A stretch of DNA of 64,000 nucleotides from Clostridiales bacterium (GTDB lineage: Bacteria > Bacillota > Clostridia > Lachnospirales > Lachnospiraceae). This document shows positions 43,273 to 50,889 of the stretch, in pieces; the stretch's first letter is position 1, and every line of letters starts with the position of its first letter. Under the pieces are notes generated by a model that worked only from the letters and a program-made list of their open reading frames with translations, was not told the DNA's origin and did no database searches. The translations under genes were made by a program, and so were the position numbers. Location of the stretch: assembly GCA_023663185.1 (NCBI GenBank), contig JAMPHY010000001.1:42590-106589 (forward strand), given 5' to 3'.

Positions 43273-43296
43273 AGGGGCTGCACAATGACAGCCCCT
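43273..43296 (-). terminator. Terminator after the c-di-GMP gene
   Basis: AGGGGCTG pairs with CAGCCCCT (43273-43280 with 43289-43296). On the minus strand it follows the GGDEF/EAL gene. Its core matches the terminator at 42703-42730. Confidence 0.7.
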
Positions 43297-43320
43297 ATCA
43301 GCTTTAAATAGTTATATCCT

Positions 43321-46239
43321 TCAAATAGTTATACCCTTCTCCAGCATTTCTTCAAATACTTCCTCCGGCACCGGCTTAGAGTAGCGATATCCTTGCGCCA
43401 CATAAGCGCCAATCTCCATCATAAGCTCCGTATCGTTCTCCGTCTCTACGCCCTCGCAGACAACCTGTGCATTGAGGTCCTTTGCAAGATTGACGATGTT
43501 CCGCATAATCTGCACCTGTCTTGTACGGTTTTCATTGTTGAGAAGGAAAGAACGGTCCAGCTTGATAACGGACGCCGGTATCTGTTCAAATACTCCCAGT
43601 GAAGAATATCCTGAGCCAAAGTCGTCTATGGAGAGATGTATGCCGTTTTCCCGTAAAATCTCCACCGTCTCCTTGACCTTCTGCTGCTGCACGTCCTCCA
43701 CTACAAGCGTTTCCGTAATTTCCACTTCGATTAATTCTTTCGGAATTTGATACTTGTCAATAATGGATATAAATCTCTGCGGGAAACCGTCTTCTGTAAA
43801 GTGCATTCGCGAGAAATTACAGGACACTGGTACGACATTTTGCCCCTTATCAATTCGCCGCCGCATCATTTTACATACGCTTTCCATTACAAAGAAGTCC
43901 ACTTCTTTAATTCTGCCGGTCTGCTCATAATAAGGAACAAAGAACCATGGTGTGCGGATTGCTCCGTCCGCCGTCGGATCCTTGAAACGAACCAACGCCT
44001 CTGCTCCCACGATTTTTTTATTGCGGATATCCACTTTTGCCTGATAATAAGCGACAAAATCTTTGTTGATATCTACGGACTCCAAAAGCTTCTCCCGCTC
44101 ATGCGTCTCTCGCAGCTGCGCACGCAGCTTGTCGTCATAAATCTGTACCGCATTGTCATAGCTGCTTTTTAAAGAATCTACAAGCTGGATACTCTCGGAC
44201 AAGGCGCGCTGTAAATTATCGTCTCCATTTTCCAGACAGCCAACGCCGATGGCAAGCGACATATGGGTATCCATTTTCTCATAAATGCGTGTAGAAATTT
44301 TGTCTGCAATATCAGTCAGACGTTCACGCAGCGCATCTATCGTTTCATATTTTATAAAAAGTACAAAATGGCTTCCGTAACTCCTTGCGTAAAGCTCCTT
44401 TTGGTCGTTCACTTCCTCAGAGAGCGTCTCGATAACCAGTTCCAGTATATGCTGTCCCGCATTCCAGCCGTACAGCGTGTTGTAGCTTTTAAACTGCCCG
44501 ATATCAGTGTAGGCGATAGCGTAATTGCTGCTTTTATCAAGCGCCAGCCTTTTTTCAGCACGGTATCGTAAATAATTCAGATTCCAGATATTAAATTCGG
44601 TGTCCTTATACATCAGCTTTTGAACCCGTATACTGTTCCGTAACAAGTAAAACAGAATCAGGATAACCGCCGCAGCAGCGACCGTTAAAATCAGAATAAT
44701 TGGAATGCTGTGGTCGCTGATGAAGTTCGCCATGCTCATCTTGGAATAAAAATTGTCCTGCAGCATATAGTCATTGACCATTTTATCGCTGACTTCAATC
44801 AACTCCTTGTTCAAAATGCCAAGAAGCTGCGAATCCTCGTCGTCACGCACGAGCATATGGATACTGTGGACGTCGCTCAATACACTGTGAATTTCCATCT
44901 GGTTAAACCGAAGTTGTGAACCGAGCAGGTATTCCGCCAGATATCCGTCGCATATAGCGGCGTCCGTCTTGCCGTCCTTCACCGCATTCAAGGTATCAAG
45001 CGGCGTGGAACAGGGCAGAAGCGTTGTATTTTCATCAATAAAGTTCTGTACGAGCGTCCCGGAGAGATTGCTTTCCTCTACCGCCAGCGTATTTATAGAA
45101 TCTGACTTACCATTTCGCAGCATAATAATGACCTGCGGAACATTGGCGTATATTTTGGTGGCGGCAAGTTCTTCAGACTGTGTCTGCTGCGATGTTTCCC
45201 CACAGTAGCTTAAGATATCAATCTCACCGTTTTTCAAGGCGCCTTTCGCCTCGTCCATGCTTTCCAGCTTCACATAGTTGAAGCTTATGCCGGTGCTCAC
45301 AGACACTTCCTCCAGCACTTGTCTGGAAAGGCCTGAGTAGCCGTTGTCATTTTCATAAGAGAATGGATAGTAGTCGTCCAGATATCCAACCGTCAATGTC
45401 CCGTTTTCAGCAATATACTGCTTCTCTTTGCTGGTCAGCAGAATTTTCTGGTCAAGTCTGTTGTCATAATATTTCACCATCAGCTCATTTTCAAGCCCCG
45501 GTCGATTCATCTTCAAATCAGCGATTCCCTGATTGAGTTCCCTCATCAAGTCGTTGTTGCCTTTATAGGTTATGTAATAAAAAGGCATAGGCGCAAACCT
45601 GCCGATAACCCGCTGTCCTTCCCGTACTTCTGTCAGGGAATGTACAAGCGCGTCAATCTCTCCCGCATCAAGTGCGTCATGCAGAGCCGCCGTATTTTCA
45701 TATTCCCGCACATTCAGATTGAAAATGTTATGACTTGCCATATATTCATAAAACTCGTCTTTCCGTATATAGCTGCTCACAATGCCAAAGTTAGCGCCGT
45801 GAATAGCGCTAAAGTCCTCATAGGCAAATTCGCTGTCGCCGTTTACCGCAATGACGCCAAAGGTATAGCCGCTCGCCAAATCTGCATACTGGTATAGCTT
45901 TGCACGCTCTGCAGAATACTGCGCGGAACCCACTAGGTCAATCTGTTTATCAGCCAGCATGTTAAGCGCCTCGTCCCAGCTTTCACAATCCACATACTCA
46001 ATGTTCCAATTGACATAGTCGTTCAGCGCTTCTAAGTATTCCACGTCCATACCCGCGCGGCTGCCGTCCGATTTGGTCTCATTATATCCCCCCATAGGGA
46101 AAAAGCCAATCCGGACAGTGCGTTTTTCCGCTCCATGTACTGTTTCGACAGCTCCTATGGACATAAGAAACGCCGCCACGAGCATAAGCGCAAGTAATCT
46201 GACCGTCATGACGGTCGAGTTTTTTTGAATTTTCTTCAT
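43321..46239 (-). CDS. Membrane c-di-GMP phosphodiesterase with two solute-binding sensor domains and degenerate GGDEF
   Basis: The protein has 972 residues. A signal peptide (about 1-36) is followed by two periplasmic-binding-protein type 3 domains (about 40-260 and 275-500), one transmembrane helix (about 513-535), a GGDEF-like domain and a C-terminal EAL domain. The GGDEF signature is replaced by SYGSHF near residue 620, so synthesis is unlikely. The EAL domain keeps E747 (GAEALVRF), the N of CNFSRMHF, EITET and DDFGSGYSSL, so c-di-GMP hydrolysis is likely. It should tune motility or adhesion to an extracellular amino acid-like ligand. Confidence 0.93.
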   Translation of the reverse strand: MKKIQKNSTVMTVRLLALMLVAAFLMSIGAVETVHGAEKRTVRIGFFPMGGYNETKSDGSRAGMDVEYLEALNDYVNWNIEYVDCESWDEALNMLADKQIDLVGSAQYSAERAKLYQYADLASGYTFGVIAVNGDSEFAYEDFSAIHGANFGIVSSYIRKDEFYEYMASHNIFNLNVREYENTAALHDALDAGEIDALVHSLTEVREGQRVIGRFAPMPFYYITYKGNNDLMRELNQGIADLKMNRPGLENELMVKYYDNRLDQKILLTSKEKQYIAENGTLTVGYLDDYYPFSYENDNGYSGLSRQVLEEVSVSTGISFNYVKLESMDEAKGALKNGEIDILSYCGETSQQTQSEELAATKIYANVPQVIIMLRNGKSDSINTLAVEESNLSGTLVQNFIDENTTLLPCSTPLDTLNAVKDGKTDAAICDGYLAEYLLGSQLRFNQMEIHSVLSDVHSIHMLVRDDEDSQLLGILNKELIEVSDKMVNDYMLQDNFYSKMSMANFISDHSIPIILILTVAAAAVILILFYLLRNSIRVQKLMYKDTEFNIWNLNYLRYRAEKRLALDKSSNYAIAYTDIGQFKSYNTLYGWNAGQHILELVIETLSEEVNDQKELYARSYGSHFVLFIKYETIDALRERLTDIADKISTRIYEKMDTHMSLAIGVGCLENGDDNLQRALSESIQLVDSLKSSYDNAVQIYDDKLRAQLRETHEREKLLESVDINKDFVAYYQAKVDIRNKKIVGAEALVRFKDPTADGAIRTPWFFVPYYEQTGRIKEVDFFVMESVCKMMRRRIDKGQNVVPVSCNFSRMHFTEDGFPQRFISIIDKYQIPKELIEVEITETLVVEDVQQQKVKETVEILRENGIHLSIDDFGSGYSSLGVFEQIPASVIKLDRSFLLNNENRTRQVQIMRNIVNLAKDLNAQVVCEGVETENDTELMMEIGAYVAQGYRYSKPVPEEVFEEMLEKGITI

Positions 46240-46254
46240 ATTTTACCTTGTCCT

Positions 46255-47451
46255 TTATTTTACCAACGCATAAGTTTCCCTTGCAATCGCAAGCTCCTCA
46301 TTGGTCGGAATCACAAGTACCTTAGTGGTTGATTCAGGGGTGGTGATTATTAAATCTTCACCGCGCTTTGCATTCTGCGCCTTGTCTAAAGTAATGCCTA
46401 GATATCCGAGGCGGCTGCATACCATGTCTCTGACAAAAGGACTGTTCTCACCGAGTCCGGCAGTAAAGCATATTGCGTCCACGCCGTTCATTGCGGCTGC
46501 ATAAGCGCCGATATATTTGGTTACGCGGTAAGCAAATGTCTCTATGGTACGGATTCCCGCGTCGTCTCCGTTTTCATAAGCAGCCTGTAAGTCTCTGAAA
46601 TCGGAAGAAAGGTTGCTCGATAAACCAAGAACGCCTGATTTTTTATTCAAAATAGTCATAACCTCGTCAATGGATTTGCCTTCCTTATGAGCAATAAACT
46701 CCATAATGGCGGGATCTATATCGCCGGAGCGTGTTCCCATGATTAAGCCCTCTAACGGAGTCAGTCCCATAGACGTATCGATACATTTTCCGTTCTTTAC
46801 AGCCGAAACGCTGGCGCCGTTGCCAAGATGACATACAATCAGCTTAAGGTCTTCATATTTTTGACCTAATACTTCCGCCGCTTTCTTCGATACATAAGAG
46901 TGGCTGGTTCCGTGGAAACCGTATCTTCTTATTTTATATTTCTCGTAGTACTCATAAGGAATACCGTACAGATAAGCCTCTTTAGGCATGGTCTGATGGA
47001 ACGCCGTATCAAAAACGCCGACCATCGGGGTGCCGGGCATTAATTCCTGACATGCGGCGATACCGATTAAATTGGCGGGGTTATGTAATGGCGCAAGTTC
47101 GTTGCAATCGGTAATTGCCTTAATAACTTCGTCGGTAATCACCGTAGAAGATGCGAATTTCTCGCCACCGTGGACTATACGGTGTCCTACTGCTCCTATT
47201 TCAGATAAATCCTTTACCACGCCGTTTTCCTTATCGCTTAATGCATTAAGAACAAGCTTTATCGCCTGTGTATGATCCTCCATAGGAGTTACGGTGGTAA
47301 TTTTGTCTTTTCCTGTAGGCTGGTATACGAGCTGGCTTCCTTCGATACCAATACGCTCGCACAAGCCTTTTGCAATTAATTCCTCCGTTACTGCGTCAAT
47401 TAACTGAAATTTTAAAGAAGAACTGCCGCAGTTAATAACTAAAATATTCAT
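46255..47451 (-). CDS. ackA: Acetate kinase
   Basis: The protein has 398 residues and makes ATP and acetate from acetyl phosphate. VINCGSSSLKFQL at the N-terminus, YGFHGTSH, HLGNGASV and GLTPLEGL are the ASKHA-fold signatures. GGAGGCAG precedes the ATG. It lies 18 bases after pta on the minus strand, giving the standard pta-ackA acetate fermentation operon, and its own stop is followed directly by the c-di-GMP gene start. Confidence 0.98.
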   Translation of the reverse strand: MNILVINCGSSSLKFQLIDAVTEELIAKGLCERIGIEGSQLVYQPTGKDKITTVTPMEDHTQAIKLVLNALSDKENGVVKDLSEIGAVGHRIVHGGEKFASSTVITDEVIKAITDCNELAPLHNPANLIGIAACQELMPGTPMVGVFDTAFHQTMPKEAYLYGIPYEYYEKYKIRRYGFHGTSHSYVSKKAAEVLGQKYEDLKLIVCHLGNGASVSAVKNGKCIDTSMGLTPLEGLIMGTRSGDIDPAIMEFIAHKEGKSIDEVMTILNKKSGVLGLSSNLSSDFRDLQAAYENGDDAGIRTIETFAYRVTKYIGAYAAAMNGVDAICFTAGLGENSPFVRDMVCSRLGYLGITLDKAQNAKRGEDLIITTPESTTKVLVIPTNEELAIARETYALVK

Positions 47452-47469
47452 AACATCTGCCTCCTGAAC

Positions 47470-48471
47470 TTAAGATAATTGTGCCTGTACCGCTGTCAAT
47501 GCTACAACGCCTACGATATCCTCCCATGAACAGCCGCGTGATAAATCGTTGACCGGTTTAGCGATACCTTGAAGCATAGGACCATAAGCTTCCGCTTTGG
47601 CAAGTCTTTGCACTAATTTATATCCGATATTACCGCAGTCTAAGTTCGGGAAAATCAATATGTTTGCTTTGCCGGCAACTTCGCTGCCCGGTGATTTCGT
47701 TTTGGCAACATGCGGAACTAAAGCTGCGTCTGCCTGTAATTCTCCATCGAGGCATAAGTGCGGATACAACTCATGTGCGATTCTGGTAGCCTCCGTCACT
47801 TTATCAACGAGCGCATGTTTGGCGCTGCCTTTGGTAGAATGGGACAGCATTGCGATAATCGGTTTAGCTCCTACAAGGCTCTTGAAGCTTTTAGCGGAAG
47901 AGTCTGCGATAGCGGCAAGTTCTTCTGCTGTAGGGTCCTGATTTAAGCCGCAGTCGGCAAAAAGGAAGGTGCCGCCTTCGCCAAATTCACAGTCCGGCAC
48001 GTCCATAATAAAGAAACCGGATACTAACTTAACGCCGGGAGCAGTTTTAAGAATTTGCAGCGCCGGACGTAAAGTGTCTGCGGTTGCGTGGTTTGCTCCC
48101 GCTACCATTCCGTCTGCGTCGTTAGCTTTTACCATCATGACTCCGAAGGTCAGGTAGTCCTTTAAAAGAGTCTCTCTTGCCAGTTCAGGCGTCATGCCCT
48201 TATTTTTCCTTGTTTCATACAAAAGATTTACATACTCGTCCAGCTTTTCGGTTTTCTCAGGGTCTACGACTTGAACGCCGTCCAGCTCTACTTCCAGCCA
48301 TGTCGCGCCGTCCATAATCTTTTCTTCATTGCCAATCATAATAATATTGGCGATTTTTTCCTGAATAATGTGAGCGGCGGCGATTAACGTCCTCTTATCA
48401 GTACTTTCCGGTAATACAATTGTCTTTTTGTCACTTCTTGCTTTTTCCTTCATTAAGTCAATATATGACAT
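47470..48471 (-). CDS. pta: Phosphate acetyltransferase
   Basis: The protein has 333 residues, the short form without an N-terminal regulatory domain. It converts acetyl-CoA and phosphate to acetyl phosphate. IVLPESTDKRTLIAA, VAGANHATADTLRPALQ and GKANILIFPNLDCGNIGYKL are family signatures. AAGGAGA selects ATG 48471 over an upstream in-frame ATG at 48552. Together with ackA it makes acetate from the pyruvate supplied by uronate breakdown. Confidence 0.97.
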   Translation of the reverse strand: MSYIDLMKEKARSDKKTIVLPESTDKRTLIAAAHIIQEKIANIIMIGNEEKIMDGATWLEVELDGVQVVDPEKTEKLDEYVNLLYETRKNKGMTPELARETLLKDYLTFGVMMVKANDADGMVAGANHATADTLRPALQILKTAPGVKLVSGFFIMDVPDCEFGEGGTFLFADCGLNQDPTAEELAAIADSSAKSFKSLVGAKPIIAMLSHSTKGSAKHALVDKVTEATRIAHELYPHLCLDGELQADAALVPHVAKTKSPGSEVAGKANILIFPNLDCGNIGYKLVQRLAKAEAYGPMLQGIAKPVNDLSRGCSWEDIVGVVALTAVQAQLS

Positions 48472-48668
48472 ATCCAGTTCTCCTTTCGCATTTAATATAA
48501 TATATATAAAATTATACAAAAATAAAGATTTATATACAAGTTTATTTTGCAATATGACGATAAAAAATTTGAAATAGGGAATTTATAAATAAGGGTAGTG
48601 GTTTTTTCATTAATAATTTGTTATAATAGGAAAAAATAATGCAGTAAAAAGAATTGGAGGGACAAAAT

Positions 48669-49457
48669 ATGGGTGTATACGCAATTTCCGGCGCTTCCAG
48701 CGGGATAGGCGCCAAAGCAAAAGAAATCCTGTTACAACGCGGACACGAAGTAATCAATATCGACTTGAAAGATGGAGATATTTGTGTCAATCTTGCAACT
48801 GAAGAAGGCAGGCAGAAAGCAGTAGACGAGCTGCATAGAATGTGTCCTGATGGACTTGACGGTATTATATGTAATGCCGGAGTATCGGGCGCGTCGCGCA
48901 ATCTTCAATTAATTATATCGCTGAATTATTTCGGTACGATAGCTCTTGCAAAGGGTGCATTCGACCTTTTGGAGAAAAAGCACGGAAGCTGTGTGGTAAC
49001 GGCGTCCAACACGATTTCTCAGGGGGCGGGGCGCATGGATATAGCGGACTTGCTTAATAATATCGGTGATGAGGCAAGGGTGCTTCATCTGGTGTCTCAG
49101 ATGGATTCAACTAACCTTTCAGTAGGAAACAGCATGTATGTTTCTACTAAATACGCTCTCTCAAGATGGGTAAGGCGCGTGTCTTCTTCATGGGCGGCAA
49201 GAGGCGTGCGTATCAATGCTATCGCGCCCGGCAACGTACAGACGGCAATGACGGCGGGCATGGATACTTCGGCCAAAATGGCGCTTAACGCGCTTCCGAT
49301 TCCTACCAAATACGGACAGGAATGCCTGATGGAGCCGGAAGAAATCGCAGAAGTTATGGTATTTTTGGTATCCGATGCTGCAAGGGGCGTAAACGGCAAT
49401 GTAATGTTTGTTGACGGTGGCACGGACGCTTTACTTAATTCAGAAAAAGTATATTAG
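48669..49457 (+). CDS. Short-chain dehydrogenase/reductase, 3-alpha-hydroxysteroid dehydrogenase-like
   Basis: The protein has 262 residues. [11 protein letters not shown] is the nucleotide loop, NAGVSG follows, and [11 protein letters not shown] supplies the catalytic Tyr and Lys. The spacing, with an insertion of about 30 residues before the Tyr, and the start [12 protein letters not shown] recall bacterial 3-alpha-hydroxysteroid dehydrogenases. That is a family resemblance, not proof. GGAGGG selects ATG 48669. An NTF2-like gene follows 15 bases later. Confidence 0.85.
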   Translation: MGVYAISGASSGIGAKAKEILLQRGHEVINIDLKDGDICVNLATEEGRQKAVDELHRMCPDGLDGIICNAGVSGASRNLQLIISLNYFGTIALAKGAFDLLEKKHGSCVVTASNTISQGAGRMDIADLLNNIGDEARVLHLVSQMDSTNLSVGNSMYVSTKYALSRWVRRVSSSWAARGVRINAIAPGNVQTAMTAGMDTSAKMALNALPIPTKYGQECLMEPEEIAEVMVFLVSDAARGVNGNVMFVDGGTDALLNSEKVY

Positions 49458-49472
49458 GAAAGGAGCATGGAA

Positions 49473-49805
49473 ATGAAACCTATTGAAAAATATGTAGAAG
49501 TTATGCAGAATAAAGACTATGCCGGACTTGCCGATATTTTTACAAAAGACGGTATTCTGTGCGATTACTGTACCAATTCCTCGGCGCAGAAAGAATATCA
49601 TATATATGGAAGGGAAGCTATAAATATGTTCTTTAGGAACAAATTCGGTTTCCGCCAGTACTCTATAGCGGAGGCGGAAGTGGTAAACGATACGCAGGCT
49701 GAATTTGTGGCTAATTTCGGCGGATATAATATTATGGCTATCGCTACGGTTCGTGAAGTGAGTGAAGACGGATTGATTTGCAACCTTACCGTAAGACCTA
49801 AATAA
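49473..49805 (+). CDS. NTF2/SnoaL-like small protein
   Basis: The protein has 110 residues with the helix-helix-curved-sheet pattern of the nuclear transport factor 2 superfamily (KYVEVMQNKDYAGLADIFTKDG at the start). Such proteins act as ketosteroid isomerases, dehydratases, polyketide cyclases or binding proteins. AGGAG 7 bases upstream selects ATG 49473 over ATG 49467. Its tight link to the SDR suggests that the two act on the same small molecule. Confidence 0.75.
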   Translation: MKPIEKYVEVMQNKDYAGLADIFTKDGILCDYCTNSSAQKEYHIYGREAINMFFRNKFGFRQYSIAEAEVVNDTQAEFVANFGGYNIMAIATVREVSEDGLICNLTVRPK

Positions 49806-49874
49806 TAGACGGTATATTCCATACATATTTGCACATACTACTCCTAAAATCAGCATAAAAAGGAGAGTGTGCAG

Positions 49875-50888
49875 ATGTTAGGAAAACAAAGCGTTCAGTT
49901 TGATAATCAGGTTTATATTATAAGCAGCGGTTCTATTGTCGGCAGTAAAGAAGGACAGGGACCTATGGGGAAACTGTTTGATAAAGTCGGGTGGGACGAT
50001 ATGTTCGGCGCGAGTACATGGGAAGAAGCTGAGAGCAGCTTACAGCGGGAAGCGTTGCAGATTATGCTGGACAAGGCGTGTTTAAAAAAAGAAGATATTC
50101 AACTTATTTTTGCTGGCGATTTACTTGGACAGTCAATCGCCAGTAGTTTTGGCATGGCGTCTTTTAACACGCCCCATGTCGGCATGTATGGCGCGTGTTC
50201 TACCTGCGGTCTTACGATAGCTATCGGCTCTCTTGCAGTTGCCGGTGGCTTCGTGGAGAAGGCGGCGTGCGTTACGTCAAGCCATTTTGCCAGTGCAGAG
50301 AAAGAGTTCCGTTATCCGCTTGGTTACGGAAATCAAAGACCGCTTTCGGCAAGTTGGACGGTAACGGGCAGCGCGGCTTTTCTGCTTTCGCATGGAGCTA
50401 AGGAGAAGGCGCGGGCGAAAGTAGCGGGCGCGACTTTTGGCAGAATTATGGATTACGGCATTAAAGATTCAATGAATATGGGAGCATGTATGGCTCCGGC
50501 GGCTGCCGATACTATAAAAAGAAATCTGCAGGATTTTGGCAGGACGCCGGCTGATTATGATAAGATTATTACCGGAGATTTAGGCTCGGTTGGGCAGAAA
50601 TTGTTATTTGAGCTGCTTGAAGCTGAAGGAATAGATATCTGCAAGCAGCATATGGACTGCGGTATCGAAATATTTGACAGTGAAAAACAGAATACTAACG
50701 CGGGAGGTTCGGGCTGTGGCTGCGCCGCCGTCACCTTATCAGCGTATATTTTAAAGAAAATAGAAGAAGGCACATGGAAAAGAGTGCTTTTTGCGCCTAC
50801 GGGCGCTTTGCTTAGTAAAACAAGTTTTAATGAAGGACAGACTATTCCGGGTATCGCGCATGGAGTGATATTGGAAGGAGTGAATTGA
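49875..50888 (+). CDS. spoVAD: Stage V sporulation protein AD
   Basis: The protein has 337 residues, the usual length. It has the thiolase-like fold of SpoVAD, with GPMGKLFDKV, GACSTCGLTIAIGSL and the C-terminal GGSGCGCAAVTL region. SpoVAD binds dipicolinic acid and helps move it into the forespore and out during germination. AGGAG selects ATG 49875. Normally spoVAC and spoVAE flank it; here an NTF2-like gene precedes and a histidine kinase gene follows 1 base after its stop. Confidence 0.93.
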   Translation: MLGKQSVQFDNQVYIISSGSIVGSKEGQGPMGKLFDKVGWDDMFGASTWEEAESSLQREALQIMLDKACLKKEDIQLIFAGDLLGQSIASSFGMASFNTPHVGMYGACSTCGLTIAIGSLAVAGGFVEKAACVTSSHFASAEKEFRYPLGYGNQRPLSASWTVTGSAAFLLSHGAKEKARAKVAGATFGRIMDYGIKDSMNMGACMAPAAADTIKRNLQDFGRTPADYDKIITGDLGSVGQKLLFELLEAEGIDICKQHMDCGIEIFDSEKQNTNAGGSGCGCAAVTLSAYILKKIEEGTWKRVLFAPTGALLSKTSFNEGQTIPGIAHGVILEGVN

Positions 50889-50889
50889 A

